From ZAX-1 sp046533095 (GTDB lineage Bacteria; Bacillota; Clostridia; Lachnospirales; Lachnospiraceae), in the NCBI GenBank assembly GCA_046533095.1, contig JAJQRA010000016.1, positions 1-64,000 on the forward strand: a DNA stretch of 64,000 nt, in the 5' to 3' direction. Made by a program: the position numbers and the translations under genes. The notes beneath the pieces were generated by a model. It was not told the origin of the DNA, made no database searches, and worked only from the letters and a program-made list of their open reading frames with translations. Positions 25,949-34,415 of this stretch are shown piece after piece (within the stretch, counting starts at the first letter, position 1; every line of letters starts with the position of its first letter).

Positions 25949-28011
25949 CGGAGGGAATGTATATTGCCGACAGGTATGAAGTGGTAGGCAAGATTGGCGC
26001 AGGCGGAATGTCTGATGTATACAAGGCAAAAGACCATACCTTGGGACGCTTTATAGCTATAAAAGTATTAAAGCAGGAATTTAGTGAAGATGTAAATTTT
26101 GTAACAAAATTCCGTACGGAAGCACAGTCTGCAGCCGGGCTTGAACATCCAAATATTGTAAATATCTATGATGTCGGCAGTGAAAATGGCATGTATTACA
26201 TTGTCATGGAATATGTAGAAGGCATAACCTTAAAAACCTATATTGAAAAAAAGGGGCAGCTTTCCTTTAAAGAAGCAGTCAGCATTTCCATACAGGTCGG
26301 CAGAGGAATTGAGTCCGCCCACAACAAACGGATTATCCACCGTGATATCAAACCTCAAAATATCATTATATCAACCGAGGGGAAAGTAAAGGTTACGGAT
26401 TTTGGGATTGCACGTGCCGCATCTTCAAATACAATCAGTTCAGACGTTATGGGATCTGTTCATTACTCCTCGCCGGAACAGGCGCGTAATGGGTTTGTAG
26501 ATGGAAAAAGCGATATCTACTCCCTTGGGATTGTCATGTATGAAATGGTAACGGGGCATGTTCCATTTGACGCAGATACAACGGTTGCAATTGCAATCCA
26601 GCATTTACAGGAAGAAATGGTGGTTCCAAGCGCCTATGCGGCAGAACTACCCATTAGTATGGAAAAAATTATTCTAAAATGTACACAAAAAAGTGCAGAT
26701 CGGCGCTATGAAAGCATTGTAGATCTATTGATTGACTTAAAGAAAGCCTTGATTAGCCCAGATGAAGATTTTGTTGTCATGATACCGGTGGCAGGGCAGG
26801 ATAAAACCCGCATTATCGAGTCGGATGATGTAAATGCCATTAAAGAAGAAACAAGGGGCATTTATGTAAAAGCGCAAAAGAAAGAAATAGAAGAGGAAGA
26901 GGAAGACGACGAAGAAAATGAAAAAGAGGATACGGGCTTTTTAAACCCTAAGATGGAAAAGGCGGTTACCATTATGGGCATTGTGGCCGCACTGATTATT
27001 ATCGGAATTATTATTTATATCATCGGAAGTGTATCGGGGCTCTTTAAATTTGGAGAGGGGAACAGAAAGGAACCGGAAAAAACGGCTCAAGAGGAAGAGG
27101 CCGATAAGCAAGCAGAGCTAGAGGCAGAGGATGAAACATCGAAAACAGAGCAGGTTAAGATGATTAGCGTTGTTGGATCAACCGTTGCCACCGCAAAGGA
27201 AAAGCTAAACGGCATCCAATTAGGGATATTTGAAAAAGCAATGGAATCTTCGGATGAATACGAGTCAGGTGTGATTATGCGTCAAGAAATTGACGAGGGG
27301 GAAATGGTTGATATAAACACAACGCTGAATGTAATCGTAAGCAGTGGTGCCGGTTCCTTTGAAGCGCCGGATGTGACAGGGTATGAATCGGATGCCGCAA
27401 TCGCAAAGCTAAAAGACGTGGATTTAAAGTTTAACAGGGAGTTTGAAAACAGCACCAGTGTAGCACCTGGAAGGGTCATTTCACAAGATCCCGTTGGCGG
27501 AACTTCCGTAAAAAAAGGGGATACGGTGACAATCGTTGTAAGCCAAGGAAAGGCCATGATAAGCGTACCAAACGTCATTGATCAGCCGGAAGAGGTCGCG
27601 AAAGAAATCCTTGCCGAGGCAGGTCTAGTTGTTACAAATGTTACAGGCGAAACGAGCGATTCGATTGCCGCTGGGAATGTGATTAGCCAAAGCATAGCCG
27701 AGGGCTCTTTTGCAGAAGCCGGTACCAATATAACACTGATCGTGAGTTTAGGCAGAAAGCCGTCTATCTACTCCTTTTCAAGGGAAATCGACAAACCGGA
27801 TGAAACATACATCGGAGCCAAGATTGAACTAAGAAGGAAGGATACAGAAGAAGTGATTAACACATGGAGCACTAGCTCTTTCCCTTATACCGTCAATGAA
27901 ACGAATATTGTAGACTGCAGTGAGGGCATCTTGATCATTACTTGGGAAACCGAAGATGACGATCCTGGCCCGCCGGACAAAATACCGGTAAATTTTACGA
28001 AGGTGAATTGA
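25942..28011 (+). CDS. prkC: PASTA-domain serine/threonine protein kinase (Stk1/PrkC family)
   Basis: A 689-aa membrane kinase sensing muropeptides or lipid II. The cytoplasmic kinase domain is about 10-270 (GAGGMSDVYKAKD, HRDIKPQN, TDFGIARA). It is followed by a very acidic linker (about 310-330) and one transmembrane segment (TIMGIVAALIIIGIIIYIIG, near 345). The extracellular part has three PASTA repeats (about 405-615), then a further C-terminal extension of about 75 residues. It is encoded with its cognate PP2C phosphatase and rsgA, a known kinase target in related bacteria. Confidence 0.95.
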   Translation: MLTEGMYIADRYEVVGKIGAGGMSDVYKAKDHTLGRFIAIKVLKQEFSEDVNFVTKFRTEAQSAAGLEHPNIVNIYDVGSENGMYYIVMEYVEGITLKTYIEKKGQLSFKEAVSISIQVGRGIESAHNKRIIHRDIKPQNIIISTEGKVKVTDFGIARAASSNTISSDVMGSVHYSSPEQARNGFVDGKSDIYSLGIVMYEMVTGHVPFDADTTVAIAIQHLQEEMVVPSAYAAELPISMEKIILKCTQKSADRRYESIVDLLIDLKKALISPDEDFVVMIPVAGQDKTRIIESDDVNAIKEETRGIYVKAQKKEIEEEEEDDEENEKEDTGFLNPKMEKAVTIMGIVAALIIIGIIIYIIGSVSGLFKFGEGNRKEPEKTAQEEEADKQAELEAEDETSKTEQVKMISVVGSTVATAKEKLNGIQLGIFEKAMESSDEYESGVIMRQEIDEGEMVDINTTLNVIVSSGAGSFEAPDVTGYESDAAIAKLKDVDLKFNREFENSTSVAPGRVISQDPVGGTSVKKGDTVTIVVSQGKAMISVPNVIDQPEEVAKEILAEAGLVVTNVTGETSDSIAAGNVISQSIAEGSFAEAGTNITLIVSLGRKPSIYSFSREIDKPDETYIGAKIELRRKDTEEVINTWSTSSFPYTVNETNIVDCSEGILIITWETEDDDPGPPDKIPVNFTKVN

Positions 28012-28014
28012 CCT

Positions 28015-28893
28015 ATGCAGGGGAAAATTATAAAAGGGATTGCCGGTTTTTATTATGTATACACGCAAGAATTTGGTATTTATGAATGTAAGGCAAAAGG
28101 AATCTTTCGGAAAGAAAAAAAGAAACCTCTGGTGGGGGATAATGTGATCATTGACATTTTAAGTACGGATGAAAAAACCGGAAATATCGTGAAATTAGGT
28201 ACACGTTCAAACGAACTTATCCGCCCGGCGGTTGCAAATGTGGATCAGGCATTGGTTATTTTTGCAGTAAAATCGCCTAACCCCAATCTAAATTTATTGG
28301 ATCGATTTTTAATCATGATGGAGCGACAGGCAATTGCGACTACGATTTGCTTTAATAAGCAAGATCTGGCAACGGATACAGAAGTAGGGAAACTTATGAA
28401 AGCCTATGATAAATGCGGATATGACCTATTGTTTACCAGTGTAAAAGAAGAAGAGGGCATTGATGAGATTTATCGTTTGCTGGAAGGGAAAACGACTGTT
28501 TTAGCAGGTCCTTCCGGCGTTGGGAAATCTTCGCTGATTAATTGTCTGCAGCCCACCGTAGAAATGGAAACAGGGGAACTTAGCGGGAAGATAGGAAGGG
28601 GACGGCATACAACCAGACATACCCAGCTTATTTTGATCAAACAGAATACCTTTATTATGGACACGCCCGGATTTAGTTCCTTATATATTCCGGATTTTGA
28701 AAAAGAGGATTTGAAAGAATTTTTCCTCGAATTCAATGAATTCGAACCAAAATGTCGCTTTATGGGATGTAGCCATATCAATGAACGAGACTGTGGCGTG
28801 AAAGAAGCATTGGAAAATGGTCAAATTAGTACAGTTCGCTATGCTAATTATGTAGCAATGTATGCGGAATTAAAGGCAGTCAAGAGGTATTAG
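28015..28893 (+). CDS. rsgA: Ribosome small-subunit GTPase RsgA
   Basis: The 292-aa circularly permuted GTPase acts late in 30S assembly. The N-terminal OB fold (about 1-65) is followed by motifs in the order G4 (CFNKQDLA), G1 (GPSGVGKSSLIN, near 168), G3 (DTPGFSSLY). A C-terminal zinc site follows (CRFMGCSHINERDCGV). It begins 3 bases after the kinase stop, so they are one operon. AAGGTG precedes the ATG. Confidence 0.96.
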   Translation: MQGKIIKGIAGFYYVYTQEFGIYECKAKGIFRKEKKKPLVGDNVIIDILSTDEKTGNIVKLGTRSNELIRPAVANVDQALVIFAVKSPNPNLNLLDRFLIMMERQAIATTICFNKQDLATDTEVGKLMKAYDKCGYDLLFTSVKEEEGIDEIYRLLEGKTTVLAGPSGVGKSSLINCLQPTVEMETGELSGKIGRGRHTTRHTQLILIKQNTFIMDTPGFSSLYIPDFEKEDLKEFFLEFNEFEPKCRFMGCSHINERDCGVKEALENGQISTVRYANYVAMYAELKAVKRY

Positions 28894-29062
28894 CATTCGT
28901 TAAAAAAGGCAGGAGGCTACATATGTGAGTGGCGAGAAGAATTTTGGCATTTCCGGTATGAGCGTTCGTTAAAAAAAGGCAGGAGGCTACGTATGTGATT
29001 GGCGAGAAGGATTTTGGCATTTCCGGTATGAGCGTTCGTTTGAAAAAAGCAGGAGGTTACAT
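28892..29062 (+). repeat. Tandem 70-bp leader repeats upstream of rpe, each with its own ribosome binding site and ATG
   Basis: Two full units start at about 28892 and 28961, and a third partial unit at 29031 runs into rpe. Each unit contains GCAGGAGG(C/T)TAC followed by TATG. In units 1 and 2 that ATG (28923 and 28993) is followed immediately by TGA. In the third copy the ATG (29063) starts rpe. The structure looks like duplication of the rpe leader with decay of the coding part. Confidence 0.93.
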
Positions 29063-29713
29063 ATGAATTGTTTAGCACCATCATTATTAGCGGCAGATTT
29101 TACGAAAATTGGAGAACAAATTAGACAGCTGAATGAAGGAGGGGCGCAGTATTTACATCTTGATATTATGGATGGGATGTTTGTGCCAAGCATTTCTTTT
29201 GGGATGCCTGTTATAAAATCGTTAAGGCCTTATACAGAACAAATATTTGACGTGCATCTTATGATAGAGAAACCGGAACGCTATATTGAGCAGTTTGTAG
29301 AGGCAGGTGCAGATATTATTACGGTTCATGCAGAGGCTTGTACCCATTTGGATCGGACGATTATGGCGATAAAAGAGCATGGCGTAGCCGCCGCAGTGGC
29401 ATTAAATCCAGCAACCGATCTATGCCTTATCGACTATGTATTGCCCCAGCTTGATATGGTCTTGCTGATGACGGTAAATCCTGGATTTGGTGGGCAAAGC
29501 TACATAACGTATTGCACAGAGAAAATTCGTCAATTAAAAAGAAAAATTGACCAACGGGGCTTAACAACAGATATAGAAGTGGACGGTGGGATCTATCTTG
29601 GCAATGTAAGAGAAGCATTGCGTGCAGGGGCAAATATTATTGTTGCCGGAAGTGCTATTTTTAAAGGCGACATTACGAAAAATGTAGCAGATTTTATGGA
29701 AATATTAAAGTGA
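29063..29713 (+). CDS. rpe: Ribulose-phosphate 3-epimerase
   Basis: The 216-aa TIM-barrel enzyme interconverts ribulose-5-P and xylulose-5-P. Motifs visible are SLLAADFTKIGEQI, HLDIMDGMFVPSISFG (metal-binding Asp and His), VHLMIEKPERYI, MTVNPGFGGQSY and EVDGGIYLGNV. The ribosome binding site GCAGGAGG is supplied by the last copy of the 70-bp leader repeat. It follows rsgA and precedes thiN, the usual Firmicute order. Confidence 0.96.
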   Translation: MNCLAPSLLAADFTKIGEQIRQLNEGGAQYLHLDIMDGMFVPSISFGMPVIKSLRPYTEQIFDVHLMIEKPERYIEQFVEAGADIITVHAEACTHLDRTIMAIKEHGVAAAVALNPATDLCLIDYVLPQLDMVLLMTVNPGFGGQSYITYCTEKIRQLKRKIDQRGLTTDIEVDGGIYLGNVREALRAGANIIVAGSAIFKGDITKNVADFMEILK

Positions 29714-29728
29714 AAAATCAAAATAAAC

Positions 29729-29862
29729 GTGTACAGCAAAGGATAGATGGCGAATGCTTCGGCTAAAAAGAGGTAGCGTGTAGATCAAGGATAGGTGGCG
29801 AATGCTTCGTTTAAAAAGAGGCGGTATGTACAGCAAAGGATAGATGGCGAATGTTTCGTCCG
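29729..29862 (+). repeat. Three tandem ~48-bp units between rpe and thiN
   Basis: The units begin at about 29729, 29778 and 29826 and share AAGGATAGATGGCGAATG, with changes between copies. The third runs up to the thiN ribosome binding site and diverges there. Confidence 0.88.
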
Positions 29863-29882
29863 GGGTTAGGAGAAAATTATAT

Positions 29883-30551
29883 ATGCAAGCGATTGTTATA
29901 ACAGGTGGCTCTATAGATGATAAATTTACATTAGATTTTATAGATAAAACACCATATGATATACTGATTGCAGTAGATAAAGGCTTGCTTTTCTTTGAGG
30001 GAAAACAATTAAATCCTCATTATATTATAGGAGATTTTGATTCTGTACCGAAGAAAATATTGGATAAATATCGTAAAAATCCACATGTGGAAATTCAAGA
30101 GTATCAACCGCAAAAGGATGAAACGGATACAGAACTGGCTGTCATGCTAGCCCTTTTAAAAGGCTGTAAAAATATCTTTTTGCTTGGTGCGACTGGAACT
30201 CGGCTAGATCATGTGATGGGGAATATAGAACTACTTGGATTGGGCTTCAAACATCAAGCGGAATGCGTTATTCTAGATCCATATAATAAAATCCGCTTAA
30301 TCAAAGAGCGCATGATCATAAAGGCAGACGAGCAGTTTGGGGATTATGTTTCTTTGATTCCATATACACAAACCGTGACTGGACTAACTTTAGAGGGCTT
30401 CTTATATCCGCTTAAGGATTACACGATGAACAGCTTTTATATGGAAGATCGTAACACAATCAGTGCTGTAAGCAATGTCATTGTGGCACAGGAGGGAATT
30501 ATTTCTTTTAAAGAAGGAATCCTGCTTGTGATAGAAGCAAAAGATAAATAG
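29883..30551 (+). CDS. thiN: Thiamine diphosphokinase
   Basis: The predicted 222-aa protein transfers pyrophosphate from ATP to thiamine to make thiamine diphosphate. Family motifs are VDKGLLFFE, IIGDFDSVPKK, KDETDTELAVML and LGATGTRLDHVMGN. ATG 29883 is chosen because TTAGGAGAAAA lies just upstream; the longer frame from 29844 runs back into the tandem repeat and lacks a site. It is the usual last member of the rsgA-rpe-thiN group. Confidence 0.94.
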   Translation: MQAIVITGGSIDDKFTLDFIDKTPYDILIAVDKGLLFFEGKQLNPHYIIGDFDSVPKKILDKYRKNPHVEIQEYQPQKDETDTELAVMLALLKGCKNIFLLGATGTRLDHVMGNIELLGLGFKHQAECVILDPYNKIRLIKERMIIKADEQFGDYVSLIPYTQTVTGLTLEGFLYPLKDYTMNSFYMEDRNTISAVSNVIVAQEGIISFKEGILLVIEAKDK

Positions 30552-30691
30552 AGAAAAGATAAAGAAAGAAAAAGGAAACGGGTGTTGCTCTTCTATCATT
30601 ACACAGCCGATATTTTCATAATTAGTGATGAATCGAAACAAGCTGGCGTGGATAGCAGTCCGTAATGAAAACAAAAGGAGAATCATAAAAT

Positions 30692-31789
30692 ATGAAATTA
30701 GGTATTGTAGGTCTACCAAATGTAGGGAAGAGTACATTGTTCAACTCTTTGACAAAGGCGGGGGCAGAATCCGCGAACTATCCTTTTTGCACGATAGACC
30801 CTAATGTGGGGATTGTTGCCGTTCCGGATGAACGTTTAAAACAGCTTGGAGATTTGTACCATTCAAAAAAAGTTACTCCAGCAGTGATTGAATTTGTTGA
30901 TATTGCAGGACTAGTGAAAGGGGCAAGCAAGGGCGAAGGACTTGGAAACCAGTTTTTATCCAATATACGAGAAGTAGATGCAATCGTACATGTAGTACGT
31001 TGCTTTGAAGATGATAATGTAGTACATGTAGATGGAAGCGTTCAACCTATAAGAGATATTGAAACAATAAATCTAGAATTAATTTTTTCTGATCTTGATA
31101 TTCTGGAAAGAAGAATTGCGAAAGCCCAAAAAGGGGCAAGGAATGATAAAGCGCTTGCAAAGGAAACAAGCTTGCTTAGCAGAACCAAAGACTGGCTTGA
31201 AGATGGAAAGCCTGCAAAGACGATGGAGCTTCATGACGAAGAAGAACGACTGCTGTTTGCGTCCTATAATCTGCTTACGGCAAAGCCTGTCATCTATGCG
31301 GCGAATGTTTCCGAAGAGCACTTGGCAGATGAGGGGAATTTAAATCCATTCGTAGTAAAAGTACAGGAATTGGCGAAAACAGAAAATTGTGAGGCATTTG
31401 TCATATGCGCTCAAATCGAACAGGAAATTGCCGAATTAGAGGAAGAAGAAAAAATAATGTTTCTGGAAGAACTGGGGCTAAAGGAATCAGGGCTTGAAAA
31501 ACTAATCAAAGCCAGCTATCGCATTTTAGGGCTAATCAGCTACTTGACCTCCGGAGAAGATGAAACAAGGGCATGGACAATTCCAATTGGGACAAAAGCG
31601 CCCGCGGCGGCAGGGAAAATCCATACAGATTTTGAACGTGGCTTTATAAGGGCAGAAGTAGTAAACTATCAGGATTTGTTAGAATGCAAGTCTACCGCGG
31701 CGGCAAAAGAAAAAGGGTTGGTGGGCCTTGAAGGGAAAGAATATGTGGTAAAAGACGGAGATGTTATTTTATTCCGATTTAATGTATAA
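30692..31789 (+). CDS. ychF: Redox-regulated ATPase YchF (Obg-like)
   Basis: The 365-aa Obg-family P-loop protein prefers ATP over GTP and associates with ribosomes. G1 GIVGLPNVGKSTLFNSLT starts at residue 3. FVDIAGLVKGASKGEGLGN is the G3 region. A helical insertion spans about 130-200, and a C-terminal TGS domain ends at YVVKDGDVILFRFNV. AAAAGGAGAATC precedes the ATG. Full length. Confidence 0.97.
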   Translation: MKLGIVGLPNVGKSTLFNSLTKAGAESANYPFCTIDPNVGIVAVPDERLKQLGDLYHSKKVTPAVIEFVDIAGLVKGASKGEGLGNQFLSNIREVDAIVHVVRCFEDDNVVHVDGSVQPIRDIETINLELIFSDLDILERRIAKAQKGARNDKALAKETSLLSRTKDWLEDGKPAKTMELHDEEERLLFASYNLLTAKPVIYAANVSEEHLADEGNLNPFVVKVQELAKTENCEAFVICAQIEQEIAELEEEEKIMFLEELGLKESGLEKLIKASYRILGLISYLTSGEDETRAWTIPIGTKAPAAAGKIHTDFERGFIRAEVVNYQDLLECKSTAAAKEKGLVGLEGKEYVVKDGDVILFRFNV

Positions 31790-31819
31790 AAATGGAAGTA
31801 CTTTAGATATAGAAACGTT

Positions 31820-31929
31820 GCTTGGCGAAGGTTAGGCTGACGAAGTTTGGTATGGTGGATGCTAGTGCAATAGAGCTTGGCGAAGGTTAGGCTGACGAAG
31901 TTTGGCATGGTGGATGCTAGTGCAATAAG
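31820..31929 (+). repeat. Two tandem 55-bp units between ychF and ylmC
   Basis: The units start at 31820 and 31875 (GCTTGGCGAAGGTTAGGCTG...), nearly identical. No coding or terminator signature. Confidence 0.92.
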
Positions 31930-32044
31930 ATTTGACCTGATCAAGTTTAATTATATGAAATTTAGTTCCATAGATTTTAGTTCTATATTTTCCTGTGCTG
32001 TGCATATAATTTCAATGAGGAAAGAACTTTTTCATAGGGGGTTT

Positions 32045-32293
32045 ATGCGTATTTGCGAGCTAAAGGAAAAGGAAGTTATCAATGTATGCGACTGTAAATG
32101 TATTGGATTTGTAGTAGATGTAGATATAGATGAATATTCAGGTTGTGTCCGTGCATTGATTGTTCCCGGTCAAGCGCGGTTGTGGGGAATTTTTGGCAGA
32201 GAATGCGAGTATATTATACCTTGGTGCAATATTGTAAGAATCGGACCGGATATTATACTAGTTGATGTGAAAGAAGAAGATATCAAAAAGTAG
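32045..32293 (+). CDS. YlmC/YmxH family PRC-barrel protein (sporulation-associated)
   Basis: The predicted 82-aa protein matches the YlmC/YmxH family of single PRC-barrel proteins found in spore formers: MRICELKEKEVINVCDCKCI, then GCVRALIVPGQARLWGIFG and IPWCNIVRIGPDIILVDV. ATG 32045 follows AGGGGG and gives the family's normal length. The frame is open 56 codons further upstream through unrelated sequence and the 55-bp repeat, which I exclude. Its last codons lie in the first copy of a 26-bp tandem repeat. Function is unknown. Confidence 0.85.
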   Translation: MRICELKEKEVINVCDCKCIGFVVDVDIDEYSGCVRALIVPGQARLWGIFGRECEYIIPWCNIVRIGPDIILVDVKEEDIKK

Positions 32294-32388
32294 TGGAGCA
32301 AGCTCGTATTAAAAAGTAGTGGAACAAACGAGTATGAAAAAGTAGTAGAACAAACGAGTATGAAAATCAATAGAACAAACTATATTGA
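32285..32388 (+). repeat. Four tandem 26-bp units overlapping the ylmC stop
   Basis: Units start at 32285, 32311, 32337 and 32363 (AAAAAGTAGTGGAACAAACG and variants). The first contains the final Lys codon and TAG of ylmC. The last, most divergent, merges into the -35 box of the next promoter. Confidence 0.9.
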
Positions 32389-32413
32389 CAGTATTACGGA
32401 GAAAAGCTATACT
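32385..32413 (+). promoter_or_regulatory. Strong sigma-A-type promoter upstream of nrdR
   Basis: TTGACA (32385-32390), a 17-base spacer, TATACT (32408-32413). The predicted transcript begins near 32420, at a stable hairpin, and would have a leader of about 220 bases before nrdR. The 32294-32640 gap otherwise holds the 26-bp repeats, this promoter and two hairpins, with no gene. Confidence 0.75.
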
Positions 32414-32426
32414 TAGTTATATGAAT

Positions 32427-32448
32427 TAGGAACAAAATGCTGTTCCTA
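32427..32448 (+). other. Hairpin at the predicted 5' end of the nrdR transcript
   Basis: TAGGAAC and GTTCCTA form a 7-bp stem around an 8-base loop, followed by TCATAATTAA. A related element with the same right half lies at 33613-33640. A second stem (CCAATTT/AAATTGG) lies at about 32495-32517. Confidence 0.6.
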
Positions 32449-32640
32449 TCATAATTAATAATTGGTAACTATTTAGCCGTACTTCCTTCAGAACCAATTT
32501 ATAAAAGATCAAATTGGCTCTATACGCAAAACCATATTTATGTACACAAGATATAAAAAATGCAGGTTACTATGCTACAATATGCAACGAAAAATCCACG
32601 AAAACAGATAAAAATGAATGAAACTTCAGGGGGAATTTAA

Positions 32641-33090
32641 ATGAAATGTCCATTTTGCAGTATTGATAATACGAGGGTGATTGATTCTAGGCCGGCAGAA
32701 GACAACAGTTCCATTCGTCGCAGAAGACTGTGCGATGGCTGCGGAAAACGTTTTACTACTTATGAGAAAGTAGAAACGATTCCCCTGATTGTGATTAAAA
32801 AAGATAATAATAGGGAACAATATGACCGCTCTAAGATAGAAGCAGGCGTATTGCGTGCTTGCCATAAACGCCCTATTTCTGTAAATCAGATTAATCAATT
32901 GATTGACGATGTGGAAATGGAGGTTTTTAGCCGAGAAGAAAAAGAAGTATCCAGTTCCGAAATTGGGGGAATTGTCATGGATAAATTAAAAACGCTGGAA
33001 GCGGTTGCCTATGTTAGATTCGCTTCCGTTTATCGGGAATTTAAAGATATCAATACCTTTATGAATGAATTAAAGAAAATTTTAGAATAA
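32641..33090 (+). CDS. nrdR: Transcriptional repressor NrdR
   Basis: The 149-aa ATP/dATP-sensing repressor of ribonucleotide reductase genes. The N-terminal zinc ribbon (MKCPFCSIDNTRVIDSR, then CDGCGKRFTTYEKVE) is followed by an ATP-cone domain (VIKKDNNREQYDRSKIEAGV through YVRFASVYREFKD). CAGGGGGAA precedes the ATG. The upstream promoter is strong. No ribonucleotide reductase genes are in the window. Confidence 0.97.
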   Translation: MKCPFCSIDNTRVIDSRPAEDNSSIRRRRLCDGCGKRFTTYEKVETIPLIVIKKDNNREQYDRSKIEAGVLRACHKRPISVNQINQLIDDVEMEVFSREEKEVSSSEIGGIVMDKLKTLEAVAYVRFASVYREFKDINTFMNELKKILE

Positions 33091-33216
33091 GTAAAAACTT
33101 TCACAACAAATAGTTGCGTTGTACGGTTGCTTTTCGATAATGCCTTTCAAGATTATGAGTGTTTCCCCATCTCGCTCGTCAAGGACGAGCTCATTAATGC
33201 TACCGTAGTTAATGGG

Positions 33217-33549
33217 TCACTGCGGGGCATCTTTATCGACTAGCTTTTCGTTTCGCAATTTCCTTCGAATGCGGGCGGCAGGGCAGTTTCTACCTTGCAC
33301 CGCGTCGTCACCGTCCTTATTTTCACCCATTTCTGCATCACTTTCCTTGTTGGGTAAAATCATCATCATTTCTTCCATGCGACAGGCAAGAGCATTACAA
33401 ATTTTTTTGAGCGTTTCGGTTGTAGCTGTTTCGCCCTTGGCAAGTTTTACGAACGAGGCAGGGGCAATACTAGTTGCTTTTTGCAAGTTCTGTTTTTTCA
33501 TATCCCGATTAATTCGTAAATGCCATAGATTTTTATAGCTGACTGCCAT
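33217..33549 (-). CDS. XRE-family helix-turn-helix regulator
   Basis: A 110-aa protein with a Cro/C1-type HTH over residues 1-67 (LWHLRINRDMKKQNLQKAT, ASFVKLAKGETATTETLKKI). Its C-terminus (about 68-110) is charged and of no recognised family, with a basic ARIRRKLRNEK segment. AAAGAGG lies upstream of ATG 33549. It is transcribed opposite to its neighbours nrdR and the hydrolase. The target is unknown; it could control its own gene or the divergent hydrolase gene. Confidence 0.85.
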   Translation of the reverse strand: MAVSYKNLWHLRINRDMKKQNLQKATSIAPASFVKLAKGETATTETLKKICNALACRMEEMMMILPNKESDAEMGENKDGDDAVQGRNCPAARIRRKLRNEKLVDKDAPQ

Positions 33550-33612
33550 AAACGCGCCTCTTTAAAATATGGGGAATAATTGCTTTCGGTAAGGCTTAAG
33601 GTGAATGAAATA

Positions 33613-33640
33613 AGGAACAGTAAAGAAATGAACTGTTCCT
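33613..33640 (+). other. Hairpin between the XRE gene and the hydrolase promoter
   Basis: AGGAACAGT and ACTGTTCCT form a 9-bp perfect stem with a 10-base loop, followed by ATATAATTAA. It shares the right half with the hairpin at 32427. It may also be a dyad operator in the divergent control region. Confidence 0.55.
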
Positions 33641-33671
33641 ATATAATTAAACGAGGTTACATAGGTTATAC

Positions 33672-33699
33672 TTGCAACTTGATTTGATTTTGATATAAT
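33672..33699 (+). promoter_or_regulatory. Sigma-A-type promoter for the isochorismatase-fold gene
   Basis: TTGCAA, a 16-base spacer, TATAAT (33694-33699), about 80 bases before the start codon at 33778. Confidence 0.6.
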
Positions 33700-33777
33700 G
33701 GGAAGTATAGAGGAAAGAAACGTATCGGTAATAAATTAAAATCTATAGAAAATAGGAAAAGAACAGGAGCGATCTAT

Positions 33778-34320
33778 ATGCGTATATTAGAAAAAAACAC
33801 AAGCTGCATTGTCGTTGACTATCAAGAAAAGCTAGTGCCGGCAATGGCAAATAAGGAACAGCTGCTTAAAAATTCTGTAAAGTTATTACAAGGATTAAAA
33901 ATTCTGGAAATACCATTGATCATTACAGGACAATACACAAAGGGTCTAGGGGTAAGCGTACCCCAAATAGCCCAAGCAGTAGGAACAGAAGAATGTATAG
34001 ATAAATTGACATTCAGTTCTTATGAAAACGAAGAGGTGAAGAAAGCACTACTTGACTATGGGCGTAATCATGTAATCGTTTGTGGAATCGAAGCGCATGT
34101 TTGTGTACTTCAGACGGTGATTGATTTACGGGGGGCAGGCTATCAGCCAATACTTGTGACCGACTGTATTTCCTCTAGAAAGGAGTCGGATGCGCAGATT
34201 GCCCTGTTGCGTGCAAGACAGGAAGGGGCTCTTCTTACGACAAGCGAAGCCATTTTATTTGAATTGACAAGAAAAGCAGGAACGGATAAATTTAAGCAGA
34301 TTTCAAAATTGGTAAAATAA
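33778..34320 (+). CDS. Isochorismatase-family cysteine hydrolase
   Basis: The 180-aa protein has the cysteine-hydrolase fold (YcaC/nicotinamidase relatives). The catalytic triad is visible as Asp14 (VVDYQEKL), Lys76 (DKLTFSSY) and Cys109 (VCGIEAHVCVLQ). Substrate cannot be read from sequence; YcaC-type proteins are mostly uncharacterised amidases. CAGGAGCG precedes the ATG. It has its own promoter and lies divergent to an XRE regulator that might control it (inference). Confidence 0.88.
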   Translation: MRILEKNTSCIVVDYQEKLVPAMANKEQLLKNSVKLLQGLKILEIPLIITGQYTKGLGVSVPQIAQAVGTEECIDKLTFSSYENEEVKKALLDYGRNHVIVCGIEAHVCVLQTVIDLRGAGYQPILVTDCISSRKESDAQIALLRARQEGALLTTSEAILFELTRKAGTDKFKQISKLVK

Positions 34321-34415
34321 GAGTAGCAATTTTGTGCCCCAATCATGCAAGGTGCTTTGAAAAGAGGTACGAGGGAATCGCTATAAATTAAGGAGGCACT
34401 ACAGCTGGAGGACAG

